Source: Halocafeteria seosinensis (lineage: Eukaryota; Sar; Bigyra; Bicosoecida). Taken from it: a stretch of DNA of 17,609 bases. The DNA lies in NCBI GenBank assembly GCA_001687465.1, contig LVLI01000025.1, positions 1 through 17,609 on the forward strand, read 5' to 3'. Position numbers and translations under genes: made by a program. Below, one piece after another: positions 8,249 through 16,858 of this stretch (position 1 is its first letter; every line of letters starts with the position of its first letter). The notes beneath the pieces are model-generated. The model searched no databases. It was given only the letters and a program-made list of their open reading frames with translations, and was not told the DNA's origin.

Positions 8249-10135
8249 GGTTACAGTATTAGCCTGAGAAAAAGGCGATGAATCACGCGCTACTTTTCCT
8301 TGCCCTTGTTCTTTCTGCCTCTAGTAGTAGACTAGAGTAGTAGCTGTCCGACAGCTTGGTATGGCTTCGGGAGAAAATCTCAGTTTAATTGACGAGCATC
8401 TGTTCCGGTCTTTGGTTTGTTCGTCAATACGGTACTCTACACAACTTTATAGTACAATGTAGAAAGCGCTGTAGCGCACGAGCGGAAAACATCCGCAGCG
8501 GCTCGGGTCACCGGAAGCCCGACTTGTTCAGCAGAGTTCCGACTGCGTTTTCTAAGAAACTTTTCTTAGGCCTTTGCGGTAAAAAAAGCCGTTTCTATGC
8601 AAATCTAACTGGTGAACGCCACTACGCTTGAGGGCCTTCACTCAAAGGTTGGAGGTAGATTCTGTACACACATTGGAATGATGAACTTGTACATCCACCA
8701 TCTTGAGGGCGGAAGTGTGGAATCCTTGGATTCTCGATGAAGAATTGAACAAAATCTTAGGGCTCATATTCGTAGCCCATTCAAGGTTATGGATACACTA
8801 CTGTGTGTTCGTGGTATGCTGTTGTATAGCAGTACCTGCCAAACTCATACGTATACTCTACCGGTATGCGACGGGATAATAATTTAAGACGACTACACTG
8901 TACGGTAGATGCAGCCAAAGCACTTGACTTTTAAGACACACCACAGACTGTTGACAATTGCAGGGCACAATTAAGACACTGCTTCTGCTCCTAATAACTC
9001 AAATAACCAAACTATAGATACGCAGGGCTAGCATTCCAGGAGGGTCGCCGCCGACACCCAGGAACAGCGTCTGCGAGAGCTGAACCTTTACGTCTCGCTG
9101 CGGAATTCCTTTCCAGCCGTTCCTAGCTTCAGTACCTCTAGCGCTGCTATATAGTGTATCAGAATCCTAATGTTCCAAATTCAGCATTCTGTCCCTACCC
9201 TCCCTGACAAGACCCAACTTCCCTTGAAGTCTCCTATGACTTCCGCTCTCTTCAAGAAAGGATCCATCCATCGTGAGTTCGAAAGCGGAATGCCTTCATC
9301 ATACTCTTATATGGCGTTCAAAACTTTGTGTTGTTACCGCTTGATGGCCCCTTACCAGTAGCAACAACTACGGCTTCGCTTCTGCAAGAGCTCCCGAGCA
9401 CGAGTAAAGTGCTGTTTCAGCTGGGGATACCTCAGGTAGCACTGATGCAGCCTCATTGCGGTTTACGAGTTCCTCAACTTGATCCAGTTTGCCCATACTC
9501 CGATGATACCTTGACCTCGCCGTACACTATGCTCTGCAATTTCACTTTGCACATTTTGCTGCTCAGATTGCTGGTATCAGTGGTAGGGGTTGCTCGATAC
9601 ATCGCTTGGAGCAAGCGTCGGGGTAGCCGTCGTCGTTGATACCTCGCGAAAGGCGCTCTGGTCAGCGCCAGTCCTGGTTGTCGTGCCTTTCTCAGAGCCT
9701 GGACTTTCGCTACCTCCTCGTCCTCACGCACTCTAAATGGAACATTCTACAGGGTATAATTACCCCGTACTTCCAGTTTAACAAACAGCGAAATATTTGC
9801 TCCTTGGGATCCAAGCCGATTCCCCATGCCGCTCAATCCCTGCTCACAGGGTATTAACTTTGAACAATCGGCAGAAAAGCATATCCACAAGTCCTCTACA
9901 ACGGTGACGGAAGGCCGAAGATCTAGATGATCTTATTCCGAGCTTCCAAGGTCTCTTTTGTTGTTTCCCATGCCACTTCGGGACAATCCGAGTCCGAGGA
10001 CGACCTTTTCCCATCGCGTTCCCACCTCCAGTTCGCAGTCGCAGCCATCTTGTCACCCTTCTTATGATATGGAGCTCTAAGTCCTCTCTTTCCTCATGAT
10101 ACTGGAGGCAGCTCAACCTATACATTGTTGGTAGC
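8249..10135. other. Spacer between duplicated arms, no supported gene
   Basis: No long frame, RNA gene or known element is evident. Visible details are a small palindrome AGCTGTCCGACAGCT near 8342 and an inverted repeat CTAAGAAA/TTTCTTAG near 8552. Short plus-strand frames at 9170-9361 and 9328-9639 overlap out of phase, and a 93-codon minus frame starts at ATG 10125. None resembles a family I know, and I would not call any of them genes. The last 15 or so bases before 10142 mark the breakpoint where homology with the left GLUG copy starts. Confidence 0.5.
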
Positions 10136-10141
10136 CAAGAT

Positions 10142-11440
10142 GGCGGTATATGTGGTTATAAAAGTGGTCATAATCATGGTCAAATCAAGATATCGAATTC
10201 GTATTCGACAGGGAGGATACTGAGTCAGACTGCAGGAGGTATTGCAGGGGAACAAGTAGGATACAATCATGGGATTGTCAATATCACGGATTGTTATTCC
10301 ACTGGGACTATTGAAGGACAAGTTGCAGGTGGTATTTGTGGAAATGCTGCTGGGCGTAAGAATGGTCAAGTGTATATAACTCGTTCCTATTCCACAGGAG
10401 ATATCATTTCTAGTGGTCAACACAGTGGTGGTATAGTGGGTAGTAATGCTGGTGTTACCAATGGATTCGTGTATATCAAGGAATGTTATAGTATGGGACA
10501 AATATCTGCAGAATATAGTGGAGGGATTAGTGGGCCTGATACAGCAGACGATGGGGGTGAAGTACATGTCATAGACTGTTATACACAAGGAGATATTGGT
10601 GGCACCCAAGCAGGAGGTATTACAGGAGCAAACACAGGATGGCAATTTGGCCAAACCACAGGAGATGTATACATCACCAATACATATGCATCAGGTGCAG
10701 TGATTGGTAGGGGTATTGTAGGATCTATATTAAGTGGAGCGAGTGGTACTATTCACGTGAAGTATTCGGTATACAATGGAAATGGAGGAGCACCGATCGT
10801 AGGAGTGGATGATGGAACTAATCTCTTTGATACAAACAATTCAGATGAGTTGACGGACATACGGGGACAACTGTATCAACTGGGAGGGTGGTCGGACGAC
10901 GTATGGGCTTTAGATAGAGGAGCAAGTGACGACGACGAGGGGAATCTGCTGCCGATTCTCCGCTTTCAAGTGCCACCACCGTCATCTCCTACTCCCTCAT
11001 CCACGTCGACGCCATCAACGACAGCGACAAGGTCGGAGACTCCTTCAAGCAGCTTTACACGCTCTGCGAGGGTCACTCCATCGTCATCGTCATCGTCCTC
11101 GCACAGCCAAACAAGGACTCAAACTGGAACGGCAAGCCCCACGCCAACTTTGACACCAACCCAAAGTTCCACTTTCACGCTGACGGCCACGAGATCGGAG
11201 AGTCCGTCAAGTACTGCAAGTGCCAGCCCAACTTGGACATCTACTAGCTCGGCTTCATTTTTCACCACTAGTCCTCCGACTATGACAGGGACGTCATCTT
11301 CGACTTCAACTCCAACACGAAGCTCTATGCCGACAACTTCTGAAACAAAGAGCGCTTCGGTTGCGAGTAAATTAAACGAACATACTGACAGGGTCATTGT
11401 ACTGCCTGCTCAAAGATCCAAGCGCACAGTTAAAGGCTGA
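10142..11440 (+). pseudogene. 5'-truncated second copy of the GLUG-repeat gene
   Basis: The GLUG frame is open from a stop at 10097 through to 11440 (446 codons) but has no in-frame ATG before the repeats; homology to the left gene starts at about 10142, inside repeat one. The secretion signal and everything upstream of it are missing. It has seven units: relative to the left gene exactly one unit (left repeat three) is absent. After the repeats come the same closing module (QLYQLGGWSDDVWALDRG) and Ser/Thr-rich tail ending in RSKRTVKG. The frame is continuous here where the left copy has its 7-bp insertion. The two proteins are clearly homologous but differ at many sites, so the duplication is not recent. 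It is probably a pseudogene by truncation, unless an upstream exon supplies a start. Confidence 0.65.
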
Positions 11441-11617
11441 CGACGTTTGGCAAGACGTTCCAAGGAATGAATCAAGAGAAATGTTGAGGCATAGCCCAAT
11501 ATAGAAACTGAGTGGATATTGTTTACAGTAGCGGGACTCTATCGCGTGGTAGTCGCCTGTCACTTTTCCAACTCTGTCCCATTCATGCACCAACACCGTC
11601 ACGAACTAGAACACGGC

Positions 11618-11896
11618 TTAAGATCCTAAACTTCGTTTAATTCCTTGCCCTGTGAGGGAAGCCCCATGGATGTCAGAACAAACTACCATAGCAGGACCAG
11701 AGGGAGCATCTGGATCAGTGACAACCCCAAGCAACTGATGCGAGCGGGTCAACTCTGTTACGATTCCATTTATCTTCGCATGTTCACGTAAGCAAACCAC
11801 ACTCCTTCCCGGCGATTTCTTCACATACGTCCGAACATTTTCGACGAGTAACCTCTTTCTTTCTGTGTCCCTTCGATTCTCTCGTCGTTTCCTCAA
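11618..11896 (-). pseudogene. Block E, right copy: open coding fragment, unknown family
   Basis: A 92-codon stretch is open on the minus strand, with no ATG at its 5' end. It encodes VKKSPGRSVVCLREHAK, then HQLLGVVTDPDAPSGP and VCSDIHGASLTGQG. The composition looks genuinely protein-like, but I cannot name the family. The inverted partner at 2340-2785 is broken by a stop and an indel in the same region. Block E here lies directly downstream of, and converges on, the truncated GLUG copy (about 180 bases between the two stop codons). Confidence 0.35.
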
Positions 11897-12260
11897 GTAG
11901 TGTGCATGTCATCGTGACTGTCATGGAATTGAAACTGGCTTCATTGTGTGGAACATAAATTTAGCCGCATACTGCTTTCAGGCGGGCTTCTTCTCTTTAA
12001 CATCTTATTACAGCTCTTTGTTGCCTCCGATGCTCTTGCATAAGGGAGTCTCACATCCCTGTCTCTCGTTGTCCTGTTTGGCTAACGCTCTCTTCCGGTT
12101 CTTGGCATGCGCGTACACTGTTCGATGAGCATGTCGGAGGATTGTTTCAGTTCTCCATGGACTCAACTACTTCAGTCCAAATAAGCATGGTATGCAACTG
12201 ATGCAAGAGGGTGAATTTGCTTTATGTTATCATCTTTGCAATAGCTGATCTGGCGAATCA

Positions 12261-12470
12261 TCAGAGAACTCCTTCATGCGACTGGTCTTTATTCTTGCGT
12301 ATCTTCTTTTCGTCTTCAGTAGACTCTTTCTTAAGTACCAGTACCTGCAAATCATGTAGCATCACTCCATGCGTTGGACTACTTCCTAGGTTTATAGTGG
12401 TAGACGTTGCCCTTTTGCAGCTAGGGCGATTGCTTCTGATGCATTTGCGAAACATCAGGTTGAGGATCAA
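12261..12470 (-). pseudogene. Block C, right copy: conserved short coding fragment
   Basis: A 69-codon open stretch whose C-terminal 60 residues (TSTTINLGSSPTHGVML through a Lys-rich end) differ at only a few positions from the plus-strand fragment at 4052-4246, and share the stop codon. The fragment probably comes from one ancestral gene. The flanks are interrupted, and no domain or start can be assigned with confidence. Confidence 0.3.
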
Positions 12471-12974
12471 TGCTCTGGCTTGTCCCAGGGAATTGTTTGC
12501 CCTTCCTCATCCGAGGTTTGTCAGCTCCCACTCTATCTCTTTTTCCGGAAGATAACACTCCTAAAGTCCCTATGTAGGGAGGATCTGTAACGTGGCAGGC
12601 ACAATTCCGTTGCTGTGCAACAATTCTCAATACTTCCTCTGATCTCCGACCGTGATTCTAACTGCTCTCTAGCCTTTGCAATAATAACGATGGTTGGAAG
12701 GCTTTGCCTTAGCGGTGTCGTTCTTGGACATAGCACTTCCGTTCGGCAGTATCGCAATAGTGGGAACCCTTCGGATAAGTACATCGGTCACGGGGAAAGA
12801 ATGTCGTTCGTCCCAAACCATTGTTTAGAGCTTTGACGACAGCGATGCGAGTGGCTCTTTCTCGTAGTAGTTTACTGAGCGTAGAGGAACAACACCAAAT
12901 AATGCCATTAGATGTTTAGACCAATCTTCAAGAGCATACCGATCCCTGACATTCCTCCAATGTCCATTTCACCG

Positions 12975-13187
12975 TTATGAGTCATAGCATTTCCCATTGC
13001 GGAACCCACAATAGCTCAGAGTCCCAAAGACGGGCAAAAGCAAATCATCAAACCTAACAAAGCGATCGAATAATGCTCTCTCGGCTAGTGAAGACATTCT
13101 TTTCTCCGGCCATGTCTCTCTCGGTTTCGTTTCGAGCCGCTCTCGCTCGTTGGTGCAGTTTCTGCTACCTTTGAAGTTCATCGACAT
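12975..13187 (-). pseudogene. Block C, right copy: second fragment with basic N-terminus
   Basis: ATG at 13187 opens 70 codons beginning MSMNFKGSRNCTNERERLE, with several Arg/Glu/Lys residues followed by a Phe/Leu/Asp-rich part. The related left sequence at about 3430-3580 keeps the NSTKERERL-like peptide but contains a stop. It probably derives from the same dead gene as the neighbouring fragments. Confidence 0.3.
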
Positions 13188-13485
13188 TTCTTATCTTACC
13201 ATACGCACCACGGTGTTATTTTCAAACGGCACATTCTCTTTCTCGGATGACGATTCTCAATACTCTCGAAGCGCACGTGAACGTTTGGATAAAATACAGT
13301 AGGGAACCCAGGGTGTATCAGGCTTTCGTAGACCCTTATCACTGCGTCCTCAACCGGCAGTCACGCTTCTAGAGCACTAATGGAGTCCTGGAATGATTGA
13401 CGGAAACGTAAGTAGCAATGACTTGATTGTGCGGCAATAAGCGTACCCTCTCTTCAAGTAATGAAGAACTACACTGTTCAATTGC

Positions 13486-13634
13486 CCGCTCCTTGGTCTC
13501 CACTCGAAGGCATGCTACGGTATGCTCATCAGGTATCAAAGTATGTACGTAGCGCTGTTCGATTTTGCACTTGTTGGGCTTCGTGCTACGTGTACGATAC
13601 AATTGGAGAATGTAACACCCCGACGATACGGCTG
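13486..13634. other. Short gene-free flank of the transposon
   Basis: No matching block was found in the left arm and no gene is supported. It ends at the TA that borders the transposon. Confidence 0.4.
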
Positions 13635-13636
13635 TA

Positions 13637-13666
13637 CTGTCGATACCAGAAATAAGGGCGAAAACT
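13637..13666 (+). repeat. Left terminal inverted repeat of the transposon
   Basis: Begins CTGTCGATACCAGAAATAAG and ends GGGCGAAAACT. It is identical over 30 bases to the reverse complement of 15430-15459; the match stops at the next base inward. A TA dinucleotide precedes it. Confidence 0.92.
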
Positions 13667-13667
13667 T

Positions 13668-13681
13668 TTTCGCCCTTATTT
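13668..13681 (-). promoter_or_regulatory. Subterminal copy of the repeat core, left end
   Basis: TTTTCGCCCTTATT lies directly inside the left terminal repeat in the opposite orientation, so the left end carries a palindrome with AATAAGGGCGAAAA. It is a likely additional transposase-binding site or a cis-regulatory hairpin at the head of the transcript; the function is inferred. Confidence 0.5.
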
Positions 13682-13783
13682 TTATTTGCAGACAAAACTT
13701 CAATTGATCATCCCAGTCGAATAAAACAAATTGCTGTGAACCAGCTCGACATTGGCGAGGAACTTCGCCAGCAGGCAGCAAGC

Positions 13784-15223
13784 ATGAGTCTGAGCACCTA
13801 TCGGCGACGTATGATTGACACTCTGAACTTAAAACGGGCCAAAGCTGGTAAAGGAAAGTCACTCCCAGAAAACTGGAGAAAGATTGCTGCAGCTTGGGGA
13901 GCAACAGTCCTTCGAAAAATAGAGGAGAATAACACTCCTCCAGCGCTGCTATTCAATTTGGACGAGAGCGGGTGCAACTATCTGCTTCCGGCGAAGTCGA
14001 CCTATTATACGGGAGACGACCCACCCGCAGTTGAAGGATCATCGGAGAAGCGCTCTATAACAATTACCCCTGTAGTCAGTGGCTGCGGGGAGCTCATCGT
14101 CACTCATGTAATCATAGCAGGTGCGGAACGGTTTGACATCAAGCCAGAATTAAAGGACTCTCGAATCGGCAGCACTTCCCATAAATTCATGGTTAGAGGC
14201 AATAAGAACCACTGGATGAGCTCTGAGCTTCTATTGGAGTTATTCCAAGCGATCAGCGAGTATGCGAAGCGCATACTTGTTTTGTTTCCCGAATGCAGGA
14301 AAGCTATTGTCCTCATGGATTGTGCTCCGGTGCACACAAAGGAGTCTTTCAGGGAGTCCCTAAAGGAGCAGTTCCCCTTCATTGAAGTCGTCTATGTACC
14401 ACCTCGTTGCACATCGAAGCTACAGCCGGAGGATTTGACGTTATTTGCACCGCTCAAAGGCATTATGCGCCGGGTCTGTACAGAATTCCTTCTTGCAATC
14501 AGCCTCAAAGCGGATGAAGAGGGCTTCACTGGTGCCGCGCGTACGTTGTTCGTTCGTGAACAGAAAGAGACAAAGCCTCTCTTAGAGAATCTGATCAACG
14601 TTGCTTTGGTAACTGCGCTGAGTGAAATAAGCAAGGGCGCAATCGTGAATGGTTTCCATAAATCTGCGAAAAATTGTTTTGACGAACTATCCCATGGATT
14701 TTACAGGAGCAATGGCGACATCATTCGCTTGAGCCAGGGGGAGTTCCCAGAAGCAACGCGAGCTTTAAGATACTCCCAGAATTGGCCTGAAATCTATGAA
14801 ACTCGAAAATTCAATGCATATGTAAGCGGGGACCCTCTGGTTTCGATGACAATCTCTGAACTGAAGGGAATGTGCCGTGTTCGTCGCATCCCGTGTGAGG
14901 GTTTGAGAAAGTCGTATCTCGTGAAACTGCTTACAGAAGCCACCCAGGAAGAAGAAAGCGAAATATCCCACTCCAACGAAGAGTTATTCGAGCCATATGC
15001 TGACGTGTTCTCCGTTATGGAACCGGGCATGTGCCAGGTGGAGGGCTTTCTGGAGGAAGACGTAAAACGGAAGAAAATTTTAGTCAAATGGTTGGGATAT
15101 GAGCCTTCAGCAAGCACATGGGAACCAATGAGACACTTCAAACAAGACTTACGTGGTGAATATAACGCGTTCTATACCATGATGTTGGAGAAACAGCGGT
15201 CGGGATCCCTAACCGGCGCTTGA
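13784..15223 (+). CDS. DDE_1 (pogo/Tigger-like) transposase with SAP and chromo domains
   Basis: From ATG 13784 the product is 479 residues; the same frame is open upstream to 13616, through the left inverted repeat, but holds no earlier ATG (a GTG lies at 13736). Numbered from the ATG, catalytic motifs are LLFNLDESG with Asp60, IVLMDCAPVHT with Asp179, and CTSKLQPED with Asp217, giving the D-D-D arrangement of DDE_1 transposases, which cut and paste DNA in the nucleus. A SAP-like motif follows at about 350-386 (MTISELKGMCRVRRIP then LRKSYLVKLL), expected to bind AT-rich DNA. A chromodomain lies at about 415-455 (VEGFLEEDV, KRKKILVKWLGYE, STWEPMRHF), expected to bind methylated histone tails. 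The usual N-terminal HTH/CENP-B-type domain is missing or reduced to fewer than 50 residues. The start is the least certain point. Confidence 0.85.
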   Translation: MSLSTYRRRMIDTLNLKRAKAGKGKSLPENWRKIAAAWGATVLRKIEENNTPPALLFNLDESGCNYLLPAKSTYYTGDDPPAVEGSSEKRSITITPVVSGCGELIVTHVIIAGAERFDIKPELKDSRIGSTSHKFMVRGNKNHWMSSELLLELFQAISEYAKRILVLFPECRKAIVLMDCAPVHTKESFRESLKEQFPFIEVVYVPPRCTSKLQPEDLTLFAPLKGIMRRVCTEFLLAISLKADEEGFTGAARTLFVREQKETKPLLENLINVALVTALSEISKGAIVNGFHKSAKNCFDELSHGFYRSNGDIIRLSQGEFPEATRALRYSQNWPEIYETRKFNAYVSGDPLVSMTISELKGMCRVRRIPCEGLRKSYLVKLLTEATQEEESEISHSNEELFEPYADVFSVMEPGMCQVEGFLEEDVKRKKILVKWLGYEPSASTWEPMRHFKQDLRGEYNAFYTMMLEKQRSGSLTGA

Positions 15224-15380
15224 GATCCCAGACGAGGCTTTTCTCATCGGTACATAGTTGAAATGATCCGAAAATTGGAAAATATCTCAAATTAACTGTG
15301 TATAATACACTTATGTTACTCATACATCCTACTAAATAGCATATGGAGGATTAAATAGGGAAAAGAAGGCAATCCCACAG

Positions 15381-15395
15381 TTTTCGCCCTTATTT
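15381..15395 (-). promoter_or_regulatory. Subterminal copy of the repeat core, right end
   Basis: CAGTTTTCGCCCTTATTT recurs about 50 bases inside the right terminal repeat, in the same orientation as that repeat. It is a likely second binding site for the transposase. Confidence 0.5.
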
Positions 15396-15429
15396 GTGAC
15401 TTTGAACTTGCCGCAACTTCAACTTGGGC

Positions 15430-15459
15430 AGTTTTCGCCCTTATTTCTGGTATCGACAG
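15430..15459 (-). repeat. Right terminal inverted repeat of the transposon
   Basis: Begins AGTTTTCGCCC and ends GGTATCGACAG, a perfect reverse complement of the left end. TA follows at 15460-15461. Confidence 0.92.
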
Positions 15460-15666
15460 TATGCCGACGCGAGAACGCAGTTCTCGAAGCACCGAATGGA
15501 CTTTAACGAACGCAGTATGACAAACCACCCACCGGGAGTCTCGTTCGACTTCCGCAAGTCAATTGAGCTGTAACGAAGATTGGATGATGGAGCAAAATGG
15601 TAATATCAGCTGCAGCCTGCATCAGCATCTCGGCGACTGTTTGGATTCCTTTGGAACCATAAGCAT

Positions 15667-15683
15667 CCGGGCTCCAAGCCCGG
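15667..15683. other. GC hairpin in tandem copy one
   Basis: CCGGGC and GCCCGG flank a five-base loop TCCAA. A longer, mutually exclusive pairing is also possible: CATCCGGGC (15664-15672) with GCCCGGATG (15694-15702). Confidence 0.6.
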
Positions 15684-15825
15684 AGATCTTTGCGCCCGGA
15701 TGGGAGTGGAGGTGGGACAGTGCCCCAGTGTATTTCTGACAGGACCGTCTTAAAGCTATAACAAAGATCGGATGATAGAGAGAAATGTTATCGGGTGCAT
15801 CAGCGTCTAGACGGTTGTTTGTTGA

Positions 15826-15862
15826 CCGGGCTCCAAGCCCGGAGATCCGGGCGCTAAGCCCG
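15826..15862. other. Two adjacent GC hairpins in tandem copy two
   Basis: CCGGGC-TCCAA-GCCCGG at 15826-15842 is identical to the hairpin in copy one, and CGGGC-GCTAA-GCCCG follows at 15848-15862. A further small stem, GGACT-AA-AGTCC, lies at 15938-15949. Confidence 0.6.
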
Positions 15863-15949
15863 TGGGATGGGAGTGGGAGGTGGGACAGTGCCCCCCAGAC
15901 TGACAGGGGCCCCAGTGTGTTTCTGAGAGGACCGTCTGGACTAAAGTCC

Positions 15950-16425
15950 ATCCGGAATAAAGAGGTCCATACACAGGTATACCGGTAGTTGTATAGTTGA
16001 TAGGACTAACCTGATGAAACAGGCACTACACATCAATAATTGCAACTTTACAATGAGTACCATTAGCGCCTCGGTGAACAGCGGCTCTTAGCACTTTGCT
16101 GGTACCGATCCGTCAGATCTGTGTCTGTGCAGCAAGATATGCTCATTCTGCACACTCAAATCGACGCGCAGCAGAGTAAAGTCGACCATCTCTTCAAGTG
16201 GCGGAGCGATTCGGTGCAAATTATGAAAATCATGGTACATGTAACTTGATGTAAGGCTGTTTCCGATGCTGAACAATCGCTGGATCAGCTTCGTCAGGGT
16301 TTAACGAAGCTGGACCGCAATCCGTGGACGCCAAAAGGGGAGTCAGGATACTGCGACTGTTTCCCAGTTTCTTGGACCATTTCGCTCATCAGGCTATCTA
16401 GAGATTTCTGAATCGAAAGTTACTG
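15950..16425. other. Gene-free stretch
   Basis: No supported gene, RNA or element is seen. Short frames on both strands are interrupted. Base composition is like the rest of the window until about 16425, where it drops. Confidence 0.45.
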
Positions 16426-16439
16426 TATATATTACTATA

Positions 16440-16526
16440 GGAAAAATGGTGAATTTTTGATGTAATGACTTTTCGCTACGCTCAAAGCCAAACATCAAAA
16501 ACGCTGACGCTATTCACCATTTTTCC
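16440..16526. repeat. Imperfect long hairpin
   Basis: GGAAAAATGGTGAAT (16440-16454) pairs with ATTCACCATTTTTCC (16512-16526), and TTTTTGATGT (16454-16463) pairs with ACATCAAAAA (16492-16501), with a ten-base bulge on the right side. A further copy of ATTCACCATTTTTC lies at 16639-16652. Confidence 0.7.
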
Positions 16527-16540
16527 TTTCTCCATATAAA

Positions 16541-16580
16541 GTGTAATTTTCAAAAGTGTAATTTTTAAAAGTGTAATTTT
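16541..16580. repeat. 15-bp tandem repeat, three copies
   Basis: GTGTAATTTT starts at 16541, 16556 and 16571, exactly 15 bases apart, with AAAA-rich spacers. Confidence 0.75.
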
Positions 16581-16858
16581 AAAATTATAAAGTTAAATTT
16601 TAAGATTTTGATTTNTATAAATTTTGAAGTGTAAAAAAATTCACCATTTTTCAAAAGTGGACAAAATCTTATATAAAATCTTATGTTGAAACTTTTATAA
16701 TTTAATTCTATATATTTTATTAAAATCTCTTTAAGTAGAAATTTTAATGATTTTGTGAAATCGTTTTGATTGTAAGTATTGTTTTACCATAAGCGGTAAC
16801 CAGAAGCTGTATATCATTTTGGATAATGTATATGTATGATTTAACGTTTATTTGTTGT

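Larger units (their letters stand above)
11540..13485 (-). repeat. Right arm of the inverted duplication (blocks E, C, D)
   Basis: 11540-11985 matches 2340-2785, about 12140-13200 matches 3380-4370, 13200-13440 matches 3185-3370 and 13430-13485 matches 2785-2850, all in inverted orientation. Compared with the left arm, block E has changed place and the 4583-5275 segment is missing. 11985-12140 has only a short match (around 4378-4430). Open fragments within it, such as 12261-12470 and 12975-13187 on the minus strand, correspond to the degenerate left-arm fragments. No intact gene is recognisable. Confidence 0.55.
13637..15459 (+). mobile_element. Complete pogo/Tigger-like DNA transposon
   Basis: The element is 1823 bases long, bounded by perfect 30-bp inverted repeats (13637-13666 and 15430-15459) and flanked on each side by TA (13635-13636 and 15460-15461), the target duplication expected of the Tc1/mariner/pogo superfamily. 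One long frame for a DDE_1-type transposase fills most of it. Perfect repeats and an unbroken frame indicate recent insertion. It interrupts gene-free sequence beyond the right duplicated arm; joining the flanks would restore GGCTG-TA-TGCCG. The N-terminal DNA-binding domain usual for pogo transposases is not evident, so autonomy is uncertain. Confidence 0.88.
15567..15945. repeat. 188-bp direct tandem duplication with GC hairpins
   Basis: Copy one (15567-15754) and copy two (15755 to about 15945) share GAAGATTGGATGATGG-like starts, a CCGGGCTCCAAGCCCGG hairpin, GGATGGGAGTGG, GTGGGACAGTGCCCC and a GAGGACCGTCT-like end. No frame of interest crosses them. Copy two has an added hairpin and a short internal expansion around 15890-15910. 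Confidence 0.75.

Noticed and set aside
8389-8631. An 80-codon plus-strand frame in the spacer
   Set aside because: It lacks an ATG at its start, overlaps a palindrome, and matches no family.
9844-10125. A 93-codon minus-strand frame starting at ATG 10125, rich in Arg and Lys
   Set aside because: The composition is basic and irregular, there is no recognisable domain, and it ends at the duplication breakpoint; it is probably chance.
10118-10654. A 178-codon minus-strand frame
   Set aside because: It is the complement of the GLUG repeat array, and its Thr/Ile/Ser-rich composition follows from that.
15667-15862. CRISPR-like repeated GC hairpins
   Set aside because: There are only a few hairpins, not regularly spaced spacer-repeat units, and the context is eukaryotic.
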